This document shows, in pieces, positions 20,406-28,743 of a stretch of 41,777 bases of DNA. Every line of letters begins with the position of its first letter. The first letter of the stretch is position 1. The position numbers and the translations under genes were made by a program. The notes beneath the pieces were generated by a model. It ran no database searches. It saw only the letters and a program-made list of their open reading frames with translations, and was not told the origin of the DNA. The stretch is from Entamoeba histolytica HM-1:IMSS (lineage: Eukaryota; Evosea; Mastigamoebida; Endamoebidae): positions 1-41,777 of the forward strand of contig NW_001915004.1 in NCBI RefSeq assembly GCF_000208925.1, in the 5' to 3' direction.

Positions 20406-20494
20406 TTGATTTTTTTTATTCATTTTAATTGTTTAAATGAACAAAATAACAAAAACAAATGAGTTAAAATATAAAATAAAATGAAATTAATTCA

Positions 20495-22015
20495 TTATAA
20501 TTCTTCTTTGTTCTTTTCTTTATTTGTTAAATCATTTTGTTGATTACTTTCTTGATTTTGTGTATTTTTATTTTCATTCTCAACAATTTCATTTGCTCTA
20601 ATAACAGCAACTATTTGTTCGACACTTTTTCTTAATTGAACTACTTCATTATTATTTAAAATTAATTTAAATTGACAATGAAGATTAATTTCATTAATAA
20701 CTTCTATTGGATCAAAACTAGTTATAGGTTTTATAATGATATGAGTTTTATTAACATCTTTAGTAGCAAGTACAATAGTTGGATATGAAACAATTTGTTC
20801 TACTGGAATAATGTCATCTTCTTCTATGTCTAATACACCAAATTTGATTGGAGTATTTTCAAATGCTTGATATATTCCTTTCATTACAGAGAGAATATAT
20901 TCTTGACATTTAATAAATGAAAATGGACATATAACAATAGCAGCATCTTCTTTGGTATATTCATCATAAATATCAGAAGTAATAATTGGTGGTTGATGTG
21001 AAAGAAGTTGTGGATTAGATGTTCTATGTTTCTTTTCTGGTTGAAGTTTTCCTGAAAAGAAATTTTCAATAAAACTTTCAACACTTTCTTTTGTAATTTC
21101 AGTACTTTCATTCATTGAATATACTTGTAATCCAAAACTAATTGAAATACATGGATATATTTGTTGACTATGTCCAGCTAATACTTTTGATTCTTGTGCT
21201 CTTTCAGTAACAAAAGGAAGTTTTAATTGATATTTTTTAGCTATTTCTTTCATAAGAGTTGATTTTAACATTTTAGTATCATAAATATAATGTAATATTG
21301 GTGTTTCTATTTGTTCTAATAGATTTTGAATTGTATTTAATGAAGAAAATAGTGGAATAAATCCTAATAATAATTTATATTCCAATATTGTTTGATTTCT
21401 TTCTAATTCAAATTCTAATGAATATTCATCTTCTTCAGATGTAATTGAATTAATTACTATAGTTGGTTTTTTATATTTATCACTTATAATATAAATAAAT
21501 TGTTGTTTAAATCTTTTAACATCATTAGAAATATATTGTAACATAGAATGATACTCTTGTTCATCACTTCTACTTGGGAAATATGAAGTAATAAGAACCA
21601 TATTATTGGTTCTATATGACTTAATTTCTTCTTCATTTTTAACTTCAATATATGTTGGTTCTAACATATTTTTAACCCATTGTTTAATATTACCATATTC
21701 ATACATTCCATATAATGACCGATATTGTTTACCATCTTTGTATAAGATTGAAGTTGGTAAAACGGTGATATTTTGTTTTTCACATAACTCAATATCTTTA
21801 TCTTCACAAATCACTGCACCAAATGGAATATCCATAAACATAGATAATTGATTAAACTCACGAGTATAATCAACACAAAATGGACAATTCTTACTGATTG
21901 TAAATTTAACAAAAATATATTGATTTTGTTTTAATGCTTCTTCAAAATTAGTATAATTAAGATTATACAAAGCATTAGACATTTGTAAAATAAAAAGAAT
22001 TAAAATCAATGTCAT
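20495..22015 (-). CDS. ER thioredoxin-fold protein (PDI-like) with CPFC motif and KEEL tail
   Basis: From the ATG at 22015 the protein has 506 residues. It has a signal peptide (about 1-15, TLILILFILQMSNA), then a thioredoxin domain with the active-site-like motif C44-P-F-C47 and the cis-Pro loop as VLPTSILY. Middle regions resemble inactive thioredoxin folds. A C-terminal thioredoxin-like domain (about 365-460) has CPFSFIKC where CxxC would be expected and keeps a cis-Pro loop (SYPTIVL). The last four residues, KEEL, are a KDEL-type ER retrieval signal. It probably makes, isomerises or reduces disulfides in the ER lumen; the CPFC dipeptide is unlike the CGHC of classical PDI, so activity may be reductive or chaperone-only. 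An in-frame TTG upstream (22033) is not a likely start. The promoter has a perfect GAAC element. Confidence 0.8.
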   Translation of the reverse strand: MTLILILFILQMSNALYNLNYTNFEEALKQNQYIFVKFTISKNCPFCVDYTREFNQLSMFMDIPFGAVICEDKDIELCEKQNITVLPTSILYKDGKQYRSLYGMYEYGNIKQWVKNMLEPTYIEVKNEEEIKSYRTNNMVLITSYFPSRSDEQEYHSMLQYISNDVKRFKQQFIYIISDKYKKPTIVINSITSEEDEYSLEFELERNQTILEYKLLLGFIPLFSSLNTIQNLLEQIETPILHYIYDTKMLKSTLMKEIAKKYQLKLPFVTERAQESKVLAGHSQQIYPCISISFGLQVYSMNESTEITKESVESFIENFFSGKLQPEKKHRTSNPQLLSHQPPIITSDIYDEYTKEDAAIVICPFSFIKCQEYILSVMKGIYQAFENTPIKFGVLDIEEDDIIPVEQIVSYPTIVLATKDVNKTHIIIKPITSFDPIEVINEINLHCQFKLILNNNEVVQLRKSVEQIVAVIRANEIVENENKNTQNQESNQQNDLTNKEKNKEEL

Positions 22016-22035
22016 AATACACTGACTGTTCAAAG

Positions 22036-22058
22036 ATTTAAAGTATTCTTAGTTCATT
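22036..22058 (-). promoter_or_regulatory. core promoter elements of the KEEL protein gene
   Basis: On the minus strand AATGAACT (22051-22058) is a perfect match to the Entamoeba GAAC element. A weaker TATA-like TACTTTAAAT (22036-22045) lies between it and the ATG at 22015. Both fit a short 5' leader. Confidence 0.55.
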
Positions 22059-22125
22059 TCTTGTTTAGACTCAAAACCTTTTAATGTTATTTTAATAGTA
22101 ATTCTTATTAAAAAATAATAGTAAA

Positions 22126-23409
22126 TTAACACTTTATTGGTCGTTGTTTAAAACACTCTTTAGGAATATTTCCCATCCCTGAAAGTTGTGAACAATTACC
22201 AAAACAAAACCTCTCAAAAACTTGTACAGAAGAAGGAATAGTAATGGATGTCATTGATAAACAATTGTAAAAACAACCATCTCCAATAGATGTCATTGTT
22301 GTTGGTAAAGCAAGGTGTTTCAAAGAAGTACATTTTTCAAAACAACTTCTACTTAAAAAACGGAGAGAACTAGGTAGAGTTAATGTTGTTAATGAAGAAC
22401 ACTTTTCTAAACAACTTCTTCCCAATGAAGATAAAGAAGAAGGAAGATGAAGTGATACCAAAGAAGAACATCCACGTAAACAATCAATACCAAGCCAAAC
22501 CAAATTATCAGGAAACGACAAAGAAGTTAAAGAAACACAATTAAAGAAACAACCATTTCCTATTGAAATTAATGAAGATGGGATTGAGAGAGTTGAAATT
22601 GAAGAACATTCTCTAAAACAATTTGTTTCTAATGATGTTATTGAACATGGAAGGTTTATGTAAGTTAAATTAAAACAACGACAAAAACAATCACTGCCTA
22701 TAGACTTACAACATGAAGGAATTGTTATATTTAATTGATCACTACCCATAAAATCTTCTTGAGTAAATTGAATATTTGGACATTGAACTCCTTGTTTTAT
22801 CAATTGTTTTGAAACAAATAAAGGAATATTAGCATAACATACATCCCCATTAAAAGTGAATTGAGCATTTGGATAAATTCCTTTAAAGGCATGACTGCCT
22901 ATTTCGATGAGTGATGATGGAAGATTAATTTTCTGAAGTGAAGAACAATTGTCAAAAGCATACATACCTAATTTGTGTATTGGTGGAGAAAGAGTAATTG
23001 AAGACAATTGGGTATATCCAACAAAACAACGTTCATGAATACTTTTAATAATATTTGGAACAACGAAATTGATAATTGGTTGAGAGGTTTGAATTGAGTT
23101 GATGTCATGATGTTTTAATAAGACATGACGAAATGACATATTATTTTTCCACATTAATTTAAATTGAGCATAAGTGATTGGATAATCTACAATTGTTGTA
23201 TCAATACCATTGATTAGTTTATCATTAGGAGATAATAATCGTAAAGAATTGAGATTTGAAAAAAGATTTGAATCAGAAATAGAAACAACATTTTCCTTTC
23301 TTGAAGTGATATTGAGACGAAATCTCTTTGAAACAAAACAAAGATTAATCAGACATTGGAGATTATTAATTTGATTAATAATACAATGGACATTATTTAA
23401 AGGTAGCAT
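22126..23409 (-). CDS. BspA-like leucine-rich repeat protein
   Basis: The 427-residue protein has an N-terminal helical segment of about 70 residues (NVHCIINQINNLQCLINLCFVSKRF), which resembles an F-box-like start. It is followed by a run of ~23-residue repeats of the BspA/TpLRR (LRR_5) kind: SIGxxCFxxCxSLTSLxLPSSL, about ten units from residue 125 to the end. The Cys-rich repeat face (CF..C.SL) is typical of the Entamoeba family, which is large and similar to bacterial BspA adhesins and Trichomonas proteins. There is no signal peptide or membrane segment. Some members are reported at the cell surface, but a cytosolic scaffold or ubiquitin-adaptor role fits the sequence at least as well. Repeats 5-10 are the most regular. 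Confidence 0.88.
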   Translation of the reverse strand: MLPLNNVHCIINQINNLQCLINLCFVSKRFRLNITSRKENVVSISDSNLFSNLNSLRLLSPNDKLINGIDTTIVDYPITYAQFKLMWKNNMSFRHVLLKHHDINSIQTSQPIINFVVPNIIKSIHERCFVGYTQLSSITLSPPIHKLGMYAFDNCSSLQKINLPSSLIEIGSHAFKGIYPNAQFTFNGDVCYANIPLFVSKQLIKQGVQCPNIQFTQEDFMGSDQLNITIPSCCKSIGSDCFCRCFNLTYINLPCSITSLETNCFRECSSISTLSIPSSLISIGNGCFFNCVSLTSLSFPDNLVWLGIDCLRGCSSLVSLHLPSSLSSLGRSCLEKCSSLTTLTLPSSLRFLSRSCFEKCTSLKHLALPTTMTSIGDGCFYNCLSMTSITIPSSVQVFERFCFGNCSQLSGMGNIPKECFKQRPIKC

Positions 23410-23557
23410 GATAATTTATGGTATAATTTAAGTTAGTATTTTTCAAAGAAAAGTTTTTTTTTTAAGAAAAGAAGAAATTGATGAAATTGAAAATACATAC
23501 CATTATAAAAGCTAAATATAATAATAAAAAAGCTAAATTAGCATTATACATAACCAT

Positions 23558-23851
23558 TTAATGTGCTTGATTTTCAGCTCTTAATTTTCTTGCTAATAAG
23601 ATAATTTGATTTTCCCATCCTTCATGTTCAAATCTATCAATCATAAATTGTTTGTATTGTTGTTCTGTAGGATTAGGTGGTAACTGTGGAATTTTTGGTT
23701 CAGGAGGTCCTTGCTTTTTAGCAATTTCTACCCATTTAGCTTCTTCTGCTTTTTCTTTTCTTCTACGTTCTTCAACTGCAGGATCAACTTTTCTTGGTTG
23801 AGGTCGTTGTTGTACTGGTGCTGGTTCAGGGGCAGATGATCCACATCCCAT
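23558..23851 (-). CDS. small protein with N-terminal MGCGSS acylation signal
   Basis: This is a 97-residue protein. MGCGSS at the start is a good N-myristoylation signal (Gly2, Ser5/Ser6) with a palmitoylatable Cys3, so it is probably attached to membrane. A Pro/Gln/Arg-rich linker follows, with a charged helix (EERRRKEKAEEAKWVEIAKK), a second Pro-rich stretch and a C-terminal helix (QYKQFMIDRFEHEGWENQIILLARKL). No known domain is recognisable. Codon use and the compact Pro-rich/helix pattern look like a real gene rather than chance, since the surrounding DNA is far more AT-rich. Possible roles are a membrane-bound adaptor or regulator; function unknown. Confidence 0.75.
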   Translation of the reverse strand: MGCGSSAPEPAPVQQRPQPRKVDPAVEERRRKEKAEEAKWVEIAKKQGPPEPKIPQLPPNPTEQQYKQFMIDRFEHEGWENQIILLARKLRAENQAH

Positions 23852-24108
23852 TTCTCTTAATCTTTTGACTCAGTTTTTTAAGATGATTTTTTAATTATTA
23901 AAATTTACATTAAAAGTTTATTTTTACTGTTTTCTTTTTTAACTCTTTAGAAAAGAACAAAAATATATATTAAAATAAATAACAAAAAATAAATAACAAA
24001 ATAATTGAAAATCAATTCATTTAATTATGATGATAGTTTACAATTTAAACTAATGTTCTTTAACTTATATGTTTAAAAGATAACAAATAAAATGAAATAT
24101 GACTTTAA

Positions 24109-24270
24109 CACCACACTATTCTAAAATAATGTGGGATGCATCATACCTAGTTAATTTACCGAAGTTATGACTCAATCACTAACCATTTACACCCTTTTCA
24201 AGGCAATTGGTTCTGCATTAATCATAATGATTAAAATCGAACCGGCATAGTAGATCTTAAGACTTCGGAA
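24109..24270 (-). ncRNA. candidate structured non-coding RNA, family not recognised
   Basis: This ~160-bp stretch has higher GC than its flanks and several nested perfect inverted repeats. ACTTCGG (24262-24268) pairs with CCGAAGT (24159-24165), enclosing ~100 nt. Inside it GGTTC (24209-24213) pairs with GAACC (24239-24243) around an inner TTAATCAT/ATGATTAA stem. A separate hairpin CCACACTATT/AATAATGTGG (one mismatch, loop CTAA) spans 24111-24134. No open frame crosses it. On the minus strand CTATTTAAAC (24297-24306) lies 29-38 bp before the first stem base, the spacing expected of a Pol II TATA box, so minus is the preferred strand. It does not fit a tRNA, and I could not match it to U1-U6, SRP, RNase P or U3 by eye. 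Confidence 0.45.
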
Positions 24271-24296
24271 TAATAAAGAAAAGATAAAAAAGATGG

Positions 24297-24306
24297 GTTT
24301 AAATAG
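24297..24306 (-). promoter_or_regulatory. TATA-like element upstream of the ncRNA candidate
   Basis: On the minus strand this reads CTATTTAAAC, containing the full TATTTAAA core of the Entamoeba TATA box. No protein-coding start follows on that strand, but the structured segment 24109-24270 does. Confidence 0.4.
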
Positions 24307-24408
24307 TATGGGTTTAGGAAAAAAGTTATAAAGATAAATTTTTAATAATAAATTATAATAACTTTAAGTCTTAGTTTTATAGAGAATAATACTAACAAAT
24401 AAGACTTA

Positions 24409-24683
24409 ATGACTATGGAAAGTGATGAACAACTAAAAAAGGAAATTGAAGAGCTCAAACAATTAAATCATAGAGTTGATGAATATTTAATGAAAGTTTC
24501 TGAATTTATTGATAACAATATTTTAGATTTTCCGTTTGGTGTTTTGATCTGAGTTTGTTTAACATGTTTTTATGATTTAGCAATGAAATAGTTAAGTTGA
24601 GAAAGAGTATTTATGAACCTACTCTTGAAGAAGAAGATGAGGATGGTGAAGATTCAGATGAAATGAAAATGGAAACAGAATGA
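24409..24683 (+). CDS. small two-exon acidic coiled-coil protein
   Basis: Exon 1 is 24409-24533, the intron 24534-24580 (47 nt), and exon 2 24581-24683. Spliced, it encodes 75 residues: a short helical coiled coil (LKKEIEELKQLNHRVDEYL), a segment ending in IDNNILDFP at the junction, a basic helix (EIVKLRKSIYEPTL), and a very acidic tail (EEEDEDGEDSDE). Without splicing, exon 1 hits a stop within 15 bases. Using GTTTGG as the donor and TTTAG as the acceptor keeps the frame exactly to a TGA. The canonical GTTTGT at 24553 cannot be the donor, as a stop precedes it. A second in-frame ATG is at 24415. Size and acidic tail suggest a subunit of a larger complex; no family is recognised. Confidence is moderate because each exon is short. 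Confidence 0.6.
24534..24580 (+). other. intron of the small acidic protein gene
   Basis: The 47-nt intron begins GTTTGG and ends GATTTAG. The donor differs from the strong Entamoeba GTTTGT consensus at the last base. A GTTTGT 19 bases further in is excluded because a stop codon would then be included in the exon. Confidence 0.55.
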
Positions 24684-24907
24684 TTGAGTAATTGATAAGA
24701 ATATGTTAAGGTAATGTATTTTTCACAAAACGATAATATAATTTTATAGAAAAGAACAATAAATAAGTTTTTTTTTTCAATATTAAATACTAATTCAAAA
24801 TAAAGAACAACGACAAGTTAAAATAAAAAAAAAAACAAAAGAAATATGAAGATTTTTATTTATCATATTTTTTATGATTTGAACTTTTTAATTTTAATCT
24901 CTATCTC

Positions 24908-26579
24908 ATGGCTAATCAAAGTCTTCTTGATAATCAACTTCATATTATAGGGGAGACTAAATTTAAAGAATTTAGTGTGATTAATAACTTTTGGACAAAA
25001 CAACATGATTTTATTAAAGAATGGAATGAAGTATATAATACAATGAATAAAGTATTAAGAAAAGAAACAGATTTAATAGAAGCAACATTCTATAATAATT
25101 CTGTTGGATTTGTTCCAGAAGATGGAGAAGTTATTATTAGTGCATTGAGTTATATCAATAATTCCACGCAAATGTTTGCTTCACATGTCTCTGAATTATT
25201 CAGTGGTGTATTAGATTCATTAGATATGAAATTCAAAGAAATAGAAAAGGAATTTAAATCTGCAGGATATTCACAAAAATGTTTGTTTTATTATAAAATA
25301 TATCTTTGTCTATAAAATTAGAGGGGTTAAATATTTATATTTAATAGCAAAACAAGGGGATATAGTGAATGAAAAAATTATTACATTGTATCATAGTTTA
25401 TCAACAACAACATCATTGACAATAACAAAAATGTTTACAGATATGTTAGATAATTATTATAAATACTTTGGAATGGGGATTACTTTTATTGAAGAAAGTG
25501 ATAAGTTTAAACGAATGAAGGAAACGATTAATAAGAGAATAACTGATGAAAAACTTAAATCACAACCTCAAACAGTCACTTATGCTAATGTTCCTATTTC
25601 TGCTATTCTTAAAGAAGAAAATAGAACTACAAGAGATCTTCCAAGAGTTATAGAAAATATTCATATGTGTTTAATGAAAAATGGATTAAATACTAAAGGA
25701 ATTTTTCGTGAATCAACAGCTACTGCAAATGTTATTCAGGAAATTTATATGAGAATGTCTGTAACAAACTTTCTTGAATTACCTCCTGACGTTACTGCTG
25801 CAGTTTATAAAAAGTTTTTAAGAGAATTACCAAATCATATTTTCAATCAATCACAAACAATGGAATTGGCTGAACGCATGACAACTATCCAAAATACTGG
25901 AGAAAGTAGTATTGAATTAATGAAAAATGCAGTTGATCAATTACCTGAAGAGTTAAAAACATTATTCATTCATTTACTTCGACTATGCTATAAAATTGCT
26001 CAAAATGAAAAAATAAATTCAATGGGGTCTAAAAATCTCTCTGTATGTTTAACACCTTCTGTATTTTCTATTTCAGAAGGTGAAAATGGACAATATGCAC
26101 TTCCTTCATTATTAAATTTATTAACAAATTACATCAATCATTTTAATGAACTATTTCCTAGATATGCTGATCCAATCAATCAACAAAAAGTACCTCGTAT
26201 TTCTATGGTTGGTGGAAGAACTCCACAAAGATCAACTGCTTCTACAGAAACAAATAAATCAATTCCTCAACAAACTCATGGTAATTCAAATAAGCCTCAT
26301 CAAGAAGTTCTCTCTCAAAACACCTCTCCATCTATATCAATAAAAAAACCAATTCCACAACATCCAAAAGTAGATGTAGAACAGCATAAAACATCTAGTC
26401 CTGTTATTGTACAAAGAAAGGCATCATCAACAAGTTTATTACCAACACAAAAGAAAACAACATTAACAAGACAAACAATTAATCCTAGAATAATGAAAAA
26501 ATCAACCACTGAAACAAATGATGATGGAAGTGAATTACAAGAAATACTTTCTAAAAGAAGAAAAGCTATGGATTATTAA
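24908..26579 (+). CDS. RhoGAP protein with an N-terminal BAR-like helical region, two exons
   Basis: Exon 1 is 24908-25280 and exon 2 25348-26579, giving 534 residues. Residues 1 to about 200 are helical and charged, with a pattern (FSVINNFWTKQHDFIKEW, later FKEIEKEFKSAG) that suggests a BAR/F-BAR-like membrane-curvature domain; this is inferred. The RhoGAP domain covers about 206-395. It has the arginine finger in GIFRES (Arg245), the FLRELP helix (about 281-286) and NLSVCLTPSVF, all matching the family. It stimulates GTP hydrolysis by Rac/Rho proteins and so shuts down actin signalling. The C-terminal ~140 residues are Ser/Thr/Pro/Gln-rich and disordered, with several basic Ser-containing stretches that may be phosphorylated. 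The second exon has no usable ATG near its start (the first codon after the last stop is GTG), which supports the splice. Confidence 0.88.
25281..25347 (+). other. intron of the RhoGAP gene
   Basis: The 67-nt intron starts with the canonical GTTTGT and ends TTTAATAG. It joins the frames in phase (one base of a split Ser codon is left in exon 1). An earlier TTAG (ending 25321) would create an in-frame stop and is rejected. Confidence 0.85.
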
Positions 26580-26642
26580 GAAAATGATGTGTATAAATAA
26601 TGCTTAAAATAAATAAAAAAAAAACAATATAGATTATGGTTA

Positions 26643-28565
26643 TTATTTTATTGAACAAGAAGAAGTTCCATTATCTTTTTGACATAATTGATTTGCTAAT
26701 GAAGTACATGGAAAACAATGATTTAATGATGAATTTGATAGTACATTACAATAAGCACATTTTGGATCTATGCAATGAGAATTATCTAAGTCTTTAGCAC
26801 AATTATGTAAATTAATTTTTGGATATTTAACTACAATATACCCACTACAGATTGCATCAATATGAATTTCTATTGTACTTTGATTATTATATTCAATAGA
26901 TTTAATAATTCCACTAATCCTAGGTAAATGCCCTACTTTATCATAACTTAATGAAATTCCATCAGGTAATTCTGGGTCACATCTAAATTTTGGATTAAAA
27001 CAATTCCAAGATACAGGAAGTAATGGTAAATCAATATCAATATTTTCAGTTATAACAAGATCATATGTGGTGAGTAGTTTATTCATTTCTAAATTTTCAT
27101 TAAATGGTTGATAAACCATTGATAATACTAATGATGCAATTCCTATTGCCTGAACTAAAACTAATGGAACTAGTAAAAATTGAGTTGGAACACAACTTGG
27201 AGCATTATTACTAATAAACATAGTAAATGATAGTGTTAAAAATGCTGCAAGACTATATAATCCAACAAAAATAAATACATATTGTCCAATAACCATATTA
27301 CTTATAGCACAGTCAAGAAATAGTGAAAATAGAATAAACCAAACAACATAGTGTTGAATTTTCCAACCAATAAGTGAAGGAATAAATGATTTTCCTTCTT
27401 TTAAGAAGACTTTAATATCTTTCCAATTTAATGCCACAGCAAACCACAAAACAATCGTTAATGTTCCAAAGAATGAAATAAGGAAATAAAATGATCTAAA
27501 GATAATTGGAATAACTATTATAAAAAATGTTGAAAAAAGACATGCAAAAAGAATAAATGGGGGTGGACCTAATAATGTCCTAATTTTATACCATATTGGA
27601 TTTTCTTTTTTCTTTTTATCAACCTCTTCTTCTAATTGAATTTGTTCTTGTAATTCTTTATTTTGATTATCATTTTCTGTTTTTAATTTATATAAATGTT
27701 CCATTGCTTTATCAACTCGTTCTTGAAGTTCTAATATTTCATTATTTTGATTTTTATATTCTTCTACATTTTGATTTAATTGTTTGAGAGATTCAACTAG
27801 TATTGGTAAAATACCTTGTGTATCAATGTATAATCCTTGTGTGTCTTCACGAACAAGGTCTGGTAAAACTTGTTTTAATTCTTGTGCAATAAATCCATAT
27901 TTTCTTTGTTCAGTTCCTTTATATTTAAAAGTAACTCCTCTTAATTGCATAATAAGATCTAATGAATTGTTAAGATTAGCAATATCTGTCTTTGTTCTTT
28001 GGTCTGATCTTGTTAAAAATCCATTCTCAGCAAATATTTCACCAATTACATGAAGTTGTTTTAATGCTTGACTCATTTGAATAATCTCAATAAAGTTTTG
28101 TTCATTAATACTATCTTCTGTATTATTTTCTTTAATTGGAATTTCATTATATTCTATTGGATAAGAATCATTCATAGTAATATTAATATTATTAATATTA
28201 TTGTCTTGATTCAAAAAACCACTTGGCATTTGTTCTTCAATAACTGACAATTCAGATTTATTTGATGTTTTCATTTCAAATTCAAAAGGATAGGGAACTT
28301 CAACTAATTTTGACATATACTTATCACACATAACCTTTATTGAATCTTTATTTTTAATGTCCTTGTAACATGACGCTAATTCATTTGTTCTTACTGATTG
28401 TTCATATCTTAAATGTGTATCCCATACATGTGAATAACAATTATATCTCGTTTTAGCTGGTTCATTACATCCTGGATATGTACATTTCCAATTTTTAAGT
28501 CTTCCACCTTGTGCCCTTGGAATATTATTCGTTTGAAGTTGTTTTCTATGAAAATTACTTGACAT
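26643..28565 (-). CDS. C2H2 zinc-finger / ICE (peptidase S74-like) / five-TM protein: predicted membrane-tethered, self-cleaving transcription factor
   Basis: The 640-residue protein has, in order: a single C2H2 finger (C28-x4-C33-x12-H46-x4-H51) preceded by a basic segment; a disordered Asn/Glu-rich linker (about 100-180); an intramolecular chaperone of endosialidase (ICE, peptidase S74) domain at about 187-270; a coiled coil (about 265-325); five membrane segments (about 335-356, 358-381, 405-425, 428-451, 463-485); and a Cys-rich C-terminal domain (486-640). The ICE domain shows SDQRTK with the Ser187-Lys192 dyad spaced as in phage tailspikes and MYRF, plus GFIAQELKQVLPDLV. In MYRF, ICE trimerises and cuts itself, releasing the DNA-binding part from the ER membrane. 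I infer the same here. Odd TM number puts the Cys-rich end in the lumen if the finger is cytosolic. The ATG at 28565 faces a divergent gene 178 bp away. Confidence 0.8.
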   Translation of the reverse strand: MSSNFHRKQLQTNNIPRAQGGRLKNWKCTYPGCNEPAKTRYNCYSHVWDTHLRYEQSVRTNELASCYKDIKNKDSIKVMCDKYMSKLVEVPYPFEFEMKTSNKSELSVIEEQMPSGFLNQDNNINNINITMNDSYPIEYNEIPIKENNTEDSINEQNFIEIIQMSQALKQLHVIGEIFAENGFLTRSDQRTKTDIANLNNSLDLIMQLRGVTFKYKGTEQRKYGFIAQELKQVLPDLVREDTQGLYIDTQGILPILVESLKQLNQNVEEYKNQNNEILELQERVDKAMEHLYKLKTENDNQNKELQEQIQLEEEVDKKKKENPIWYKIRTLLGPPPFILFACLFSTFFIIVIPIIFRSFYFLISFFGTLTIVLWFAVALNWKDIKVFLKEGKSFIPSLIGWKIQHYVVWFILFSLFLDCAISNMVIGQYVFIFVGLYSLAAFLTLSFTMFISNNAPSCVPTQFLLVPLVLVQAIGIASLVLSMVYQPFNENLEMNKLLTTYDLVITENIDIDLPLLPVSWNCFNPKFRCDPELPDGISLSYDKVGHLPRISGIIKSIEYNNQSTIEIHIDAICSGYIVVKYPKINLHNCAKDLDNSHCIDPKCAYCNVLSNSSLNHCFPCTSLANQLCQKDNGTSSCSIK

Positions 28566-28743
28566 TCACCCCCTTAATACTTTTATTTTTTGATAGTTTT
28601 TCTTTTCTTTGTTTTTTGTTTGTATCTCTAATAATTTGTTATATATAACGTTTAATAATTTGACTTTAAATTTTCTGTTTTTTTATGAAAAAAAAACGCC
28701 AATTTTCTTTTCACTAGAAATTCATTTCGATATTACAGTATCT

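Larger units (their letters stand above)
23852..24408. other. intergenic region containing a structured RNA candidate
   Basis: Bases 23852-24108 and 24307-24408 are simple AT-rich sequence without a gene. Between them, 24109-24270 is clearly less AT-rich and full of inverted repeats; see the separate ncRNA entry. Confidence 0.6.

Noticed and set aside
22016..22033. TTG start six codons upstream in the KEEL protein gene
   Set aside because: The ATG at 22015 gives a clean signal peptide and fits the promoter position.
24109..24270. tRNA gene reading of the folded segment
   Set aside because: A GGTTCGATT word resembles a T-loop, but no matching T-stem, acceptor stem or anticodon arm can be placed.
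28609..28743. 45-codon N-terminal extension of the two-TM protein
   Set aside because: It begins at TTG, is Phe/Asn-rich noise, and an initiator-like element lies inside it just before the ATG at 28744.
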